Shown: positions 45,712 through 54,458 of the stretch, piece by piece
How positions within the stretch are numbered: the stretch's first letter is position 1
How the letters are laid out: each line of letters begins with the position of its first letter
Origin: Chitinophaga pinensis
GTDB taxonomy: Bacteria; Bacteroidota; Bacteroidia; Flavobacteriales_D; Crocinitomicaceae
Direction: 5' to 3'
Length of the DNA stretch: 64,000 bases
Assembly: GCA_943324745.2 (NCBI GenBank)
Contig: CALPMT020000006.1
Coordinates: 1-64,000, forward strand
Notes under the pieces: generated by a model
Seen by the model: the letters and a program-made list of their open reading frames with translations, nothing else
What the model was told of the DNA's origin: nothing
The model's database searches: none
Translations under genes and position numbers: made by a program

Positions 45712-46799
45712 TGGAAACGATTTCATTTACTAAATCTACACTGTTGGAATTTATCGATTCAGATAAGTTCAAAGAATTATCAAATCTACCGATAAGTAAA
45801 CTCAGAGCGATCTCTCAAATCAACAACCCAAGAGCCACTGAAGCACACATTTTGCTTGTTGCTCAATTTGATGGAACTAAAACAGTAGGTTATCTTGGAA
45901 TTTTACCTGATGCAATTCACATAAACGACGAACTATTTCCCGTTGGATGGTTAACTTGCTTTTGGGTAGATGAAACCTACAAATCACAAAATGTTGCTGC
46001 AAATCTTTTTCTAAGAGCTATCAGAGCATATAACAAAAATATCTTTATCACCAATATCGTTCCTCGCTTAGAACCTGTATATCAAAAAACGAAATTATTT
46101 TTTCCAACGGTCTATAAAATAGGATTTAGAGGGTATCTTCGATTTAATTTAGCCGAAATTCTCCCCCCTAAAAAACCGATTTTCCAAACCATAAAACCCT
46201 TATTAAAACTTGGAGATTCACTCCTTAATGCTCTCACAGACATCCGTTTGAATTGGCACAACTTCAAATTAGACACAAAACCAGAATATATACAAGCTAT
46301 CGATCATATTTCAGAGGAGTTTTTTACAAAGCACCAACACAACAACTGGATCAAACGCTCAAAAAAAGAAATACAATGGATCCTTGAATACCCTTGGCTA
46401 ATTCAAGGAGAAGACACAGAACAACTAAATGAGCGTTATTATTTCTCGTGTGTCGAAAAAGCATTTAAAACAAAGGTTGTTGAATTTAAAAACAGTCACG
46501 GTGAAATTATTGCGTTACTTATGCTAAATATCAAAAACAAAAACCTGACCATTCCCTATCTGTTTGCCGAGTCATCGAATTATAGTAAAATATCCACATT
46601 CCTATTTGAGTTAATGTACGCTGAAAAATTAAATATGTTTACGGTTTATCATCAAGAATTTAGTAATTATTTACGTTCTATTAAAACACCTTTTCTTTTC
46701 TCCAAAGAAATGAAAAAACCCTATTTTATTTCTAAAAAATTTGAACCATTACAAAACTTAGATTTTCAAGATGGAGATGGAGATTGTGCTTTTTATTAA
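45711..46799 (+). CDS. GNAT-fold protein, possible acyltransferase
   Basis: A 362-residue soluble protein. The first 140 residues resemble a GNAT acetyltransferase (YLGILPDAIHINDELFPVGWLTCFWVDETYKSQNVAANLFLRAI fits the beta4-alpha3 region). The remaining part may be a second GNAT-like domain, as in FemX-like or sugar N-acyltransferases; this is a guess from the fold pattern. Translational overlap with the deacetylase suggests that the two modify the same glycan. Confidence 0.6.
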   Translation: METISFTKSTLLEFIDSDKFKELSNLPISKLRAISQINNPRATEAHILLVAQFDGTKTVGYLGILPDAIHINDELFPVGWLTCFWVDETYKSQNVAANLFLRAIRAYNKNIFITNIVPRLEPVYQKTKLFFPTVYKIGFRGYLRFNLAEILPPKKPIFQTIKPLLKLGDSLLNALTDIRLNWHNFKLDTKPEYIQAIDHISEEFFTKHQHNNWIKRSKKEIQWILEYPWLIQGEDTEQLNERYYFSCVEKAFKTKVVEFKNSHGEIIALLMLNIKNKNLTIPYLFAESSNYSKISTFLFELMYAEKLNMFTVYHQEFSNYLRSIKTPFLFSKEMKKPYFISKKFEPLQNLDFQDGDGDCAFY

Positions 46800-46905
46800 T
46801 TCACAAAACATAATGCTCAATTATTAGTTCATTTATCATTTATAACCAATAATTCACCCTACCTTACATCACTCTTGACATGTGTCGATTGTTAAAATCG
46901 ACAGA

Positions 46906-47496
46906 ATGGAACAGGTTTTTGATGCCTTAATTGATAGCTACCTAGAAAACAAAATCGGCATATCTGATTCTTTTCTGTCAAAAAAACTTTCCACTGAACT
47001 TAGCAGGAACCTTCTTACTCATTTTAATCATGGAAATCTAACACTTGCAGGAACAGGGACTAGCGCCAAAATAAACAGTTCAAATCTTGTTCGTGGAGAT
47101 AAAATATATTGGTTGGATCGATCACATAACAACAATAGTGAAAATGTTTTTTTAGAAATCATTGACGCTTTGGTGATGTATCTAAACCGAACTTGCTTTA
47201 CAGGAATTACTGATTATGAATTTCATTATACGTTATATGAAGTAGGAACGTATTACCATAAACACCTAGATCAATTTACAACAAACGATCGACGAAAATA
47301 TTCGGTCATTTTTTACCTAAATGAAGATTGGCAAACCGATGATGGCGGTGAATTATCCTTGGAAATCGACCAGGAAACTTTAAAAATCAATCCTACTTCA
47401 GGGAAGTGTGTATTTTTCAAAAGCAATGAAATCACACATGAAGTGTTAGTCACGCACAAAAATCGCTTGAGTATAACTGGTTGGTTGAAAGTTTAG
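46906..47496 (+). CDS. 2-oxoglutarate/Fe(II)-dependent oxygenase
   Basis: A 196-residue protein of the prolyl-4-hydroxylase-like 2OG oxygenase family. The iron ligands are His120 and Asp122 (YYHKHLDQF) and His178 (NEITHEV), and Arg187 (KNRLSITGWLK) would bind 2-oxoglutarate. The substrate is unknown. I chose the ATG at 46906; a GTG at 46882 would add eight residues. Its stop codon abuts the stop codon of the opposing gene with no gap. Confidence 0.85.
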   Translation: MEQVFDALIDSYLENKIGISDSFLSKKLSTELSRNLLTHFNHGNLTLAGTGTSAKINSSNLVRGDKIYWLDRSHNNNSENVFLEIIDALVMYLNRTCFTGITDYEFHYTLYEVGTYYHKHLDQFTTNDRRKYSVIFYLNEDWQTDDGGELSLEIDQETLKINPTSGKCVFFKSNEITHEVLVTHKNRLSITGWLKV

Positions 47497-48006
47497 TTAA
47501 TCTTCCTCTTCCTCCCCTTCTTCGTTGCCTACATTTAGTTCAGTATGCGCACCTTTCACTTGTTCTGTACGAATTTCGGTATGTCTAATTTCTCCTCCTG
47601 AAGTACCAACTAATTTACCGTAAAAAATGACTATGAAAGATACAAAAAGCACAGCCAATTGCACATATTTCAAAAAACTTTTCTGTTTCCATTCCGCATA
47701 AAATGTGACTAATAACAAGGGTAATAATACCGTTACAAAATTGACCATTTGTTCCGCTAATTCTTCGTGTTTTTCAATGATTTCTTCACTTACACCTGGA
47801 AGATTCTCTGCGACCTCTTCTGCACCTTCACCAGTATTAAAACTTGGATATACAAACACTGCTAAAAAAAACAAGGTGACATTTCCAATGCGACGGGTCA
47901 ACTGCGACTTAAATAGATAACCACATACTAAGATGACAAAACCAACAATCACCCCAATTATAGGCAAGTGATTGATTAATAAGTGTACATGTGCATCATT
48001 CATCAT
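47497..48006 (-). CDS. DUF2231-like integral membrane protein
   Basis: A 169-residue protein with four membrane segments. The N-terminal HVHLLINHLPIIGVIVGFVIL and the NTGEGAEEVAEN and EEIIEKHEELAEQ segments match the pattern of DUF2231 proteins, whose conserved His residues may bind haem or metal. The C-terminus is acidic (EEGEEEED). The role is unknown. Two adjacent ATG codons could serve as start. Confidence 0.7.
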   Translation of the reverse strand: MMNDAHVHLLINHLPIIGVIVGFVILVCGYLFKSQLTRRIGNVTLFFLAVFVYPSFNTGEGAEEVAENLPGVSEEIIEKHEELAEQMVNFVTVLLPLLLVTFYAEWKQKSFLKYVQLAVLFVSFIVIFYGKLVGTSGGEIRHTEIRTEQVKGAHTELNVGNEEGEEEED

Positions 48007-48026
48007 TTTAGGTTTTAAGGTTCTCT

Positions 48027-48034
48027 CAAATTTA
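48027..48034 (-). promoter_or_regulatory. -7 box (TAAATTTG) of the DUF2231-like gene
   Basis: TAAATTTG on the minus strand lies 20 nt before the start codon at 48006. Confidence 0.45.
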
Positions 48035-48111
48035 TGAAATGTTTATGAAATAAAACATGAGAAATATCAGTATAAAGAATATTTAAACATTGTTCCTATT
48101 TATTTTCAGAA

Positions 48112-48146
48112 CGTCACTCTTCACTTCGGTTCCTGAGCTTGCTGAA
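48112..48146. repeat. GAGTGACG/AAGCTCAGGAACCGAAG repeat overlapping the NUDIX gene end
   Basis: Read on the minus strand, CAGCAAGCTCAGGAACCGAA followed by GTGAAGAGTGACG joins words from the 21221-21440 array with the CAAGCTCAGG word of the 6783/38461 family. It encodes the last residues QQAQEPK and the TGA stop of the NUDIX protein. Confidence 0.7.
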
Positions 48147-48762
48147 GAATCGCTTCTCTCAGTTCATTTAAAATCAACGCTGTTGCACCCCAAATCTGTT
48201 TGTCTCTAATCGTAAAACATGGAACTTTCATTTTTACCAACTTATTTTCTGTGGTAACTTTCATTTCTCCGATTACATCTTCCGCTAAAAGTTCTTTCAA
48301 GGAAATGGTAAAAACATGAGCAACTTCACGTTCTTGATGGACAAATGATGGTTGTTCCGGATAATAAAAAACATGGGGTTCTACTAAAAATCCACTCACC
48401 GGAATATATACCTGACTTAATTTCCCTAAATATTCTGCCACATCCATATTCACGCCAACTTCTTCCCAACATTCCCGTTTGGCAGTCGCTAACAAATCAA
48501 CATCCTCTTTGTCTTTTTTACCTCCAGGAAAACTAATTTGACCACTGTGTTTTCCATCGTATTCTGTGCGTTGGATTAAAATGCACTCGTACGATTGATT
48601 GGATTCAAATAAAACAACGGCAACCGCTGACTCTTTATATGATGTTAGGTTTTGAATGACTTCACTCGTTACGGGGCGATGCAAAGGTGACAAAGGAATA
48701 TGAGCTCGTTCTCCAGGAAGATTGTGCTTTAAGGCATGGGCTAATTGTGATCGAAAGTGCAT
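48121..48762 (-). CDS. NUDIX hydrolase, CoA pyrophosphatase-like
   Basis: A 213-residue NUDIX protein. The Nudix box is complete (GGKKDKEDVDLLATAKRE then CWEEVGV). The upstream sequence SAVAVVLFESNQSYECILIQRTEYDGKHSGQISFPGG resembles CoA pyrophosphatases (NudL/YeaB type), which cleave CoA or acyl-CoA to 4'-phosphopantetheine derivatives. Substrate is inferred from the family. The C-terminal seven residues and the stop codon come from a dispersed repeat. Confidence 0.88.
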   Translation of the reverse strand: MHFRSQLAHALKHNLPGERAHIPLSPLHRPVTSEVIQNLTSYKESAVAVVLFESNQSYECILIQRTEYDGKHSGQISFPGGKKDKEDVDLLATAKRECWEEVGVNMDVAEYLGKLSQVYIPVSGFLVEPHVFYYPEQPSFVHQEREVAHVFTISLKELLAEDVIGEMKVTTENKLVKMKVPCFTIRDKQIWGATALILNELREAILQQAQEPK

Positions 48763-48835
48763 AGTTAAAGGTAAATAAAAAATAAAAGCGAATATCTAAC
48801 CTTTCAGAAATTCAGGAATTACACTCATAAAAATC

Positions 48836-50035
48836 CTATTTTGCAATATACCCCGCCTCCCCTTTCTTGATCCTCTCAAATATCCAATCGTAATTATAAG
48901 GCATGTGGCTATCCACAAAATTTTTCTTTGGCCATGTTTTTGGAATAAATGCTCGGCCATGTCTTGAATCATAAATCATGCCTTTCACTTCACATTGTGG
49001 GGCGATTCCATCCTGTTCCCAAATTGGATCTGGGTTCACTTGGTCTAAATTACTACCATATTGCCAAGCTTGTTGAAACTGAATCCAGTCCGCTCCATCT
49101 TGACAGCCATTCTCAGGCGAAAGAATGTAGATATTCCCAAAAACTACCCGTTCTTTAAGTACTTCAATCATTCCCAATGCGTAGGCGTACCCCATACTAT
49201 GACAAACAATGTCAATCGTATCTTTTTCTTGTTGGTGTAACTTCAATAACAACGCTTTACCACCTATCCGTCCTTTTTCTTTGCGGTAATAAAATCCTTT
49301 TGGATTGGGATCCATATTCAAGCGATTATATTTCCTTAACGTATCTTTTCGATTCACAAAATGATTGGCGAAATAAAAACTTTTCACAAAACGTATTGTG
49401 TTACGATGATTTGATGTTTTCACACTTAAACTACCATCCAAATAAAAAGTTTCGGTTGGTTTTAAGGTATCGATAAATCGATCGTCCAACTTAAACCAAT
49501 AATGATAACGATCCTTGGAAGTAACCAAATTATCACTCTCATTTTCTTCGCGTTCATATCCACGATACCCATTTACAAATACCAAAACACGTTTTGGCAC
49601 TGGTCGCAGGGTATCGCCTTTCATTGGAATAATTTGTCTAAAAACCAACCAATTACCATTACGCTTAACAAATGAAAGTTGAACATTATTTTCCTCCGTT
49701 TTACGTTTAAAAATCAATTTCTTTTTGAACGATAAAACACTGTCCTTCCATGAAATCTTAGCGACTCTCACCACTGTTTTTGGAGTACTAACAAACTGAA
49801 ATATTTTTTGTTTAAATTCAGATACGGTAATTTGAGTCGGATTTTTGACAGCAACAAGATCCACTGAATAATTGTGTTGAAATAATACCTCTTTGGTACC
49901 ATCCAAAACATTTCCAAGTGTATCCTCTTCCCAAATAGAAAACTTCACCAAACCAGTGACCTCTCCTATTTTTTGATTAAAAAATTGAGCGTGAGAGAAA
50001 AGAGGAATTAAAAGTAGAAGAAGAAATAACCGCAT
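48836..50035 (-). CDS. Exported alpha/beta-hydrolase-like (lipase-like) protein
   Basis: A 399-residue protein with a signal peptide (MRLFLLLLLIPLFSHAQ). The nucleophile elbow appears to be Ser in IDIVCHSMGYAYALGM, within a hydrolase-like C-terminal domain (about 160-399; VLVFVNGYRGYE for the oxyanion region, MIYDSRHGRAFIP and DSHMPYNYDWIF near the end, with a candidate catalytic His). The N-terminal 150 residues are beta-rich and not recognised. Possibly an extracytoplasmic esterase. It is monocistronic. Confidence 0.7.
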   Translation of the reverse strand: MRLFLLLLLIPLFSHAQFFNQKIGEVTGLVKFSIWEEDTLGNVLDGTKEVLFQHNYSVDLVAVKNPTQITVSEFKQKIFQFVSTPKTVVRVAKISWKDSVLSFKKKLIFKRKTEENNVQLSFVKRNGNWLVFRQIIPMKGDTLRPVPKRVLVFVNGYRGYEREENESDNLVTSKDRYHYWFKLDDRFIDTLKPTETFYLDGSLSVKTSNHRNTIRFVKSFYFANHFVNRKDTLRKYNRLNMDPNPKGFYYRKEKGRIGGKALLLKLHQQEKDTIDIVCHSMGYAYALGMIEVLKERVVFGNIYILSPENGCQDGADWIQFQQAWQYGSNLDQVNPDPIWEQDGIAPQCEVKGMIYDSRHGRAFIPKTWPKKNFVDSHMPYNYDWIFERIKKGEAGYIAK

Positions 50036-50255
50036 AACTCTAAGTTAATTATTTTATGCTAGTTTTCCCGTGATTCCTTTAAATACAAGATCAAAAATAG
50101 TTTAAACTACAAATGACTTCCCTCCAATTAAAAACTTGATCATATTCAAATGCCGTAGTGAGAGAACTAGTTTATTAGTATTTGAAATCCATATACCGTT
50201 CAGAAAATCAAACTTCTAAGGAAGCAATAACGTTTGATTAATTTTGAGCATCCCG

Positions 50256-50308
50256 AAGTTGCACCATTCAAAAAAAGAAAACCCCGAAAAGCGAACTTAA
50301 CGGGGTTT
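50256..50308 (-). terminator. Terminator after the lipoprotein gene, within a 38-bp duplicated block
   Basis: AAACCCCG (50279-50286) pairs with CGGGGTTT (50301-50308). The block 50256-50293 is identical over 38 bp to 51143-51180, which carries the terminator of the next gene upstream. The spacer from 50036 to 50255 shows no gene. Confidence 0.85.
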
Positions 50309-50326
50309 ACAATTTGATAAAACGAA

Positions 50327-51034
50327 TTAATCAGTATAAGTATACAAGGTTATGTAATCTTTTTGACTTTTCACACCGTTATTATAATAACTTGATATCA
50401 TTTTTACCACCCTATTTTTAGCATCAAACTCATAACTATATTGAGTATAAGTTAAGCTTTTAGCTCCATATTTTGAACTGATTACTAAGTTTTGGTTATC
50501 TTTTCCATCAGACGGGGATCCCATATTACTATTCCCTATTGTGTTTAATTTGGTAAGATCATAGGTATAATAAGTTGTATCGGTACCAAATATACGTTTT
50601 GTAACATTCCCATTTTCAACGATATTTACTTGATTTTTTTCATATAATCTAAACCCATTCGCATCAAAATAATTAGTGTCAATTTTTTTACTACCAACAT
50701 TTTCAACATAAATCCCATAACCCTGGGTGTTTAATGTTATTTTATAAGTCGAATTCAGTAGGTTATTTTTAAATTGTTTTAGTGTAATTAATGACGCCGA
50801 GGTATATTCTACCATAGTATACGAAGAATCATCGAAATCAGCCCTTGTTAGCCTCCCAGAAGCGTCATAACTATAAGTAAAAGGACTTCCAGAATCATAT
50901 TTCATTGTTTTAATTCGAGCAGAAACAGATGTTTGATTAGTTGGTGTTGGTGTTGTAGTTTTTTTACACCCCACAAACAAAACGGATGATAATACACCCA
51001 GCAATAGCAATTTTTTCATAGTTAATTTTTTCAT
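50327..51034 (-). CDS. Lipoprotein with YD-type repeats, paralogue of 58723-59490
   Basis: A lipoprotein of about 230-235 residues. The signal peptide MKKLLLLGVLSSVLFVGC ends in a lipobox Cys. The mature part has repeats of the pattern YSYDASGRL and YSYEFDAKNRVVKM, as in YD/RHS-like or DUF4595-like proteins, and shares LNTIGNSNMG with the paralogue at 58723 (INTIGNSNYG). The start region is a 15-bp tandem duplication giving MKKLTMKKL, so there are two ATG codons (51034 and 51019); 51019 gives the more normal signal. Function unknown, probably surface or periplasmic. Confidence 0.75.
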   Translation of the reverse strand: MKKLTMKKLLLLGVLSSVLFVGCKKTTTPTPTNQTSVSARIKTMKYDSGSPFTYSYDASGRLTRADFDDSSYTMVEYTSASLITLKQFKNNLLNSTYKITLNTQGYGIYVENVGSKKIDTNYFDANGFRLYEKNQVNIVENGNVTKRIFGTDTTYYTYDLTKLNTIGNSNMGSPSDGKDNQNLVISSKYGAKSLTYTQYSYEFDAKNRVVKMISSYYNNGVKSQKDYITLYTYTD

Positions 51035-51057
51035 AGTTAATTCCTTAAAAGTATACA

Positions 51058-51106
51058 CAAATATACAAAACATTGTTACCTAAACAACAACTTTAAATGA
51101 CTATTT
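51058..51106 (-). promoter_or_regulatory. Promoter of the lipoprotein gene with upstream TAAATGACTATTT element
   Basis: TATATTTG (minus strand, 51058-51065) lies 23 nt before the ATG at 51034. The 13-mer TAAATGACTATTT (plus-strand reading, 51094-51106) lies 28 bp upstream. The paralogous gene at 59490 has the same 13-mer at 29 bp from its box. Confidence 0.5.
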
Positions 51107-51142
51107 ATCTGATAACTACCTAATAAAATCTGCGGAACTTGT

Positions 51143-51194
51143 AAGTTGCACCATTCAAAAAAAGAAAACCCCGAAAAGCGCGCTTAACGGGGTT
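51143..51194 (-). terminator. Terminator after the DUF5723 gene, second copy of the 38-bp block
   Basis: AACCCCG (51167-51173) pairs with CGGGGTT (51188-51194); the loop contains the palindrome AAGCGCGCTT. Positions 51143-51180 are identical to 50256-50293. Confidence 0.85.
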
Positions 51195-51217
51195 AAAAAC
51201 AAATGATAATTAATTAA

Positions 51218-52603
51218 CTATTTCTTTTCTACTTCTTCTGTTTTCTCTACTTTTTTAGCTTTATTGGTCTCGCCAATAGTTAAGTTTAAACCAAAAGCAA
51301 CAGAAGCAGCACGCGCTGATTGATAATTAATAACAGACATTAAATTATCCGTTAAAATATAAAATCCTCTAAACCTCAAACCTACACCAACATTTGAGTT
51401 AGAACCTGCATACATTCCATAATTTAATGTAAGTCCAAAATAATGTCTTACAGACAAAGTAGAAGAAATGATCAAACCTGCTCTGTAATTAGAATTATAA
51501 AATTCGTTGTACATCATAATCCCAGACGACAAGTATTTGTTCCAATTATAATCTCCCCCTACATAGATTCGAGTTGGCAATCCTGTGGTGTATGAATTCG
51601 TATTTTTACCAGTTTTGAATATACTCGATAAAGAATCTATCATGTTTGTTGATTTATTATTCGTGTCATTTTTAATGATCTCGTTTAGATTAATACCTGT
51701 AAAACGATAAGAGAATGGCTTCAAATCGTAATTAGCAACACCTTGTGTCCATTTGATGAAACCTAAATCGATCACACTGGCTTTCAATGTAACTTCATCT
51801 GTTAGTTTGTAGGTACCTCCAAAATCAAACCCCATACCTAGATTAGAAAAATCATAGGCCATTTTAATCAATCTCATCTGATCCATCGTTTTTGAATAGG
51901 CAGAATCTGCGAAAATCGCAGTATTTGAAGATTGAACATTTGCTTGCCCATCGATCGTAAGACTGTAATCAGCAGCGCTTGTCTCAATTCCAATTTTAGT
52001 ATCCGTCCCTTGTAAGTTAGCAAGACCAGACAACAATTTCACACGTCCACCCACACTTAATTTTTCGTTAATTTCTCGGGTATATCCTAGTCCATATTCG
52101 ATGTAGGATGTTAATGAAGCACCTAAACCATCAAAGCTTGCACGACTTCCAATTAAAGTACCTCCGTTTCCTTGAACCAAAAACTTCAATAAATCGGAAC
52201 CTAAACCAACCTCTGCAATCAAACGATGACTGACATCAAACGTGAAATAATTTTTTTTCACTTTAAATCCGAAAGCAAAAATTTGATTGGTCATATCAAC
52301 ACCTATGTAGGTCTTTTTACCCATGCCCTTAAAAAAATCATCGCTACTATTAATTACCAAGGAATCGCCCCTGTTAGGATCCGGCACTAACGCTTCGTTA
52401 ATCGAAGCAATTCTATTAGTCACCTGAAAATTTTGTGTCCCTAATAATGGAATCAGGGAGAGAAAAAATTTAGACTCCGGCATAATCGCTGGGTTCACTC
52501 GATAGCTAAAAGGTGTTCTTAATGTTGAAAGTGTAATATTCCTTTGGGCATGAAGGCTAAACAAAGAAAGTACAGAAAGTAAAACAAATATTATTTTTTT
52601 CAT
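51218..52603 (-). CDS. Outer-membrane protein, DUF5723 family
   Basis: A 461-residue exported protein (signal peptide ending LFSLHAQ). The start of the mature chain, RNITLSTLRTPFSYRVNPAIMP, and the glycine-rich strand pattern (LGMGFDFGGTYKLTDEVTLKASVIDLGFIKW, SSTLSVRHYFGLTLNYGMYAG) fit DUF5723, a group of predicted beta-barrels common in Bacteroidota. It ends in a Lys/Glu tail (KAKKVEKTEEVEKK). It lies 23 nt behind the 575-residue lipoprotein gene and forms an operon with it. Confidence 0.8.
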   Translation of the reverse strand: MKKIIFVLLSVLSLFSLHAQRNITLSTLRTPFSYRVNPAIMPESKFFLSLIPLLGTQNFQVTNRIASINEALVPDPNRGDSLVINSSDDFFKGMGKKTYIGVDMTNQIFAFGFKVKKNYFTFDVSHRLIAEVGLGSDLLKFLVQGNGGTLIGSRASFDGLGASLTSYIEYGLGYTREINEKLSVGGRVKLLSGLANLQGTDTKIGIETSAADYSLTIDGQANVQSSNTAIFADSAYSKTMDQMRLIKMAYDFSNLGMGFDFGGTYKLTDEVTLKASVIDLGFIKWTQGVANYDLKPFSYRFTGINLNEIIKNDTNNKSTNMIDSLSSIFKTGKNTNSYTTGLPTRIYVGGDYNWNKYLSSGIMMYNEFYNSNYRAGLIISSTLSVRHYFGLTLNYGMYAGSNSNVGVGLRFRGFYILTDNLMSVINYQSARAASVAFGLNLTIGETNKAKKVEKTEEVEKK

Positions 52604-52626
52604 AATGAATAGTAAAGCGTAGTGAA

Positions 52627-54354
52627 TTATTTTTTGATTGAAACTCCTCCTTTTACATTCGCATGTAGATTAATAGAAAGACCATAATAATCATAGAGTG
52701 TTACTGGTAACTCTTGGCTTCCACCAAATGTTTCAAAAGAACCACCGAAAATGATTTTTTTAGCATTTTTCAAGAAAGGTAAATCTGTCTCTTTAATTTT
52801 AATCACCAGTGTTTGTGGCGGTAAATTCTCCAACTCTGCTTTTGACAATTTCCACGTTTGTGTCGTTTGGTCTAATTTTAATATAGGAGATTTAATTAAT
52901 TTTCCTGAATTTGAAGAAAATAAATTAAACACCTGATCACCAATTTTAATTGGATTATCAAATTGATCTAAAAACGTAATCGATGCATCAATATCAAGGG
53001 GTAATGTATTTGTATACAACAAATGCATTTCCAAGGATTTTAAGACGTCTGTAGGAAATGTAAAATTACTCGTATCCGAGAATGTAAAGCCACTTGCATA
53101 ACCCGTCAAAGGCAAGGTGATTTCTGCATTTAAGGAAATCGAACTTTTATCGGTAATGAAATTTTTAACAGAAGTTTCGCCTGCTTTATTCACCGTTAAT
53201 GAACCTCCAAATTGAATTTCTTTGGTTTCCGAAGAAAGTAATTTATCGATGTTTGTCACTCCTTTATTTTTACTTATTTCCAAGGAAGATGGCACAGCAG
53301 CATCTCCGACATTTAACGGGTATCCGATTGGAAATGCTTTTACTCCGATTGGAATCAATGAATTATCTTTTCTTACTACATTGAATTTATTGAAATCTAA
53401 GTCTACGGGAATTCCAAATCCATTGACAATGTCTAACTTAATAGAAGGATTTGACATCCCAAATTTACCTTTCAAATCTTTGAATTGATCAATTTTAAGT
53501 GTATCACTAATTGGAGGGATTGATAAGTTTCCAAAATACCCTTGAACAGATTTAAACCCTAGTTTGGTCAATGAAACTCCTAACACGATTTGATCCGTAC
53601 TAGTAATTGGCTTTGCAATTTTAGGATTAACTAAATCAGCCTCAGGTGTAATATTAATAGCATCTATGGAAAAAGACAATTGTTTGTTTGAAAAATCAGC
53701 GTAACAACCTGCTAAATTAATGACCATTGGTTGATTTGAATTCGGATTATAGATAATAGAATCAACTAAACTTTTTCCGTCTTTTTTGATTTCATTAAAC
53801 GTAAATTTTAGTACGGTTTTATACGGTAATCCTTTTTTAACATTTACTTGTAGATTCCCTGTTGATAAATCAATGCGATCGATACGAAAATTAGATGGTA
53901 AATCAGAAGAACCGGTGGAAAAATCCAATGGTACTTTTTGGTTCACTTCAATCGTACTATTTACAGATTTAAGTAAATCAAGAAAAGGAACAACTTTCCC
54001 AATTTTCAAGGATGCAATAGAATTAATTGTTGTAATTTCTGTCGGTCCTAAATTCGAGAAACTATACACTGATTGTTCTGGAAGTGTATTAAAATCAGGA
54101 AGCTTTACCACCTCAGTTAAATTAAACCCATTGATGGCTTGCGATACTTTCAATTGAATTAGACGCTCATCAGTGACACCTAAATATTTATCGATAGAAT
54201 CTGCTTGCATCAGAATATCATTAATCGTAAACGATCCGTATGCAATTGGCACCGCTAACTTGGGGCTCCAAAAAGAGGATGACATTGTACTTAAATCGAC
54301 CTTTTTGCACGAAAAAAGTGCAATAGATAAACAAGTTAGTAACAGATACTTCAT
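52627..54354 (-). CDS. Large lipoprotein of unknown function
   Basis: A 575-residue predicted lipoprotein: the signal peptide MKYLLLTCLSIALFSC ends in a lipobox Cys followed by KK. The mature part is beta-rich and may consist of repeated domains (several LDLLKS/LDIVNGF/LNAEITLPLTGYASG-like strands). I do not recognise a family. It is the first gene of a two-gene operon with the DUF5723 barrel, suggesting an outer-membrane complex. Promoter box at 54377-54384. Confidence 0.7.
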   Translation of the reverse strand: MKYLLLTCLSIALFSCKKVDLSTMSSSFWSPKLAVPIAYGSFTINDILMQADSIDKYLGVTDERLIQLKVSQAINGFNLTEVVKLPDFNTLPEQSVYSFSNLGPTEITTINSIASLKIGKVVPFLDLLKSVNSTIEVNQKVPLDFSTGSSDLPSNFRIDRIDLSTGNLQVNVKKGLPYKTVLKFTFNEIKKDGKSLVDSIIYNPNSNQPMVINLAGCYADFSNKQLSFSIDAINITPEADLVNPKIAKPITSTDQIVLGVSLTKLGFKSVQGYFGNLSIPPISDTLKIDQFKDLKGKFGMSNPSIKLDIVNGFGIPVDLDFNKFNVVRKDNSLIPIGVKAFPIGYPLNVGDAAVPSSLEISKNKGVTNIDKLLSSETKEIQFGGSLTVNKAGETSVKNFITDKSSISLNAEITLPLTGYASGFTFSDTSNFTFPTDVLKSLEMHLLYTNTLPLDIDASITFLDQFDNPIKIGDQVFNLFSSNSGKLIKSPILKLDQTTQTWKLSKAELENLPPQTLVIKIKETDLPFLKNAKKIIFGGSFETFGGSQELPVTLYDYYGLSINLHANVKGGVSIKK

Positions 54355-54376
54355 AGCTTAAAAATAAATTAGTGAA

Positions 54377-54384
54377 CAAATCTA
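54377..54384 (-). promoter_or_regulatory. -7 box (TAGATTTG) of the lipoprotein-DUF5723 operon
   Basis: TAGATTTG on the minus strand lies 22 nt before the start codon at 54354. Confidence 0.45.
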
Positions 54385-54458
54385 AGAATTATTGAGTTTA
54401 AAAAAAATAAAATGTATCTTTAACGTAATAATATTTAATTAATTAAAATAAAGTTAAT

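Noticed and set aside
50327-51034. RHS/YD-repeat polymorphic toxin
   Set aside because: The protein is a short lipoprotein of about 235 residues without an RHS core motif, toxin tip or immunity gene.
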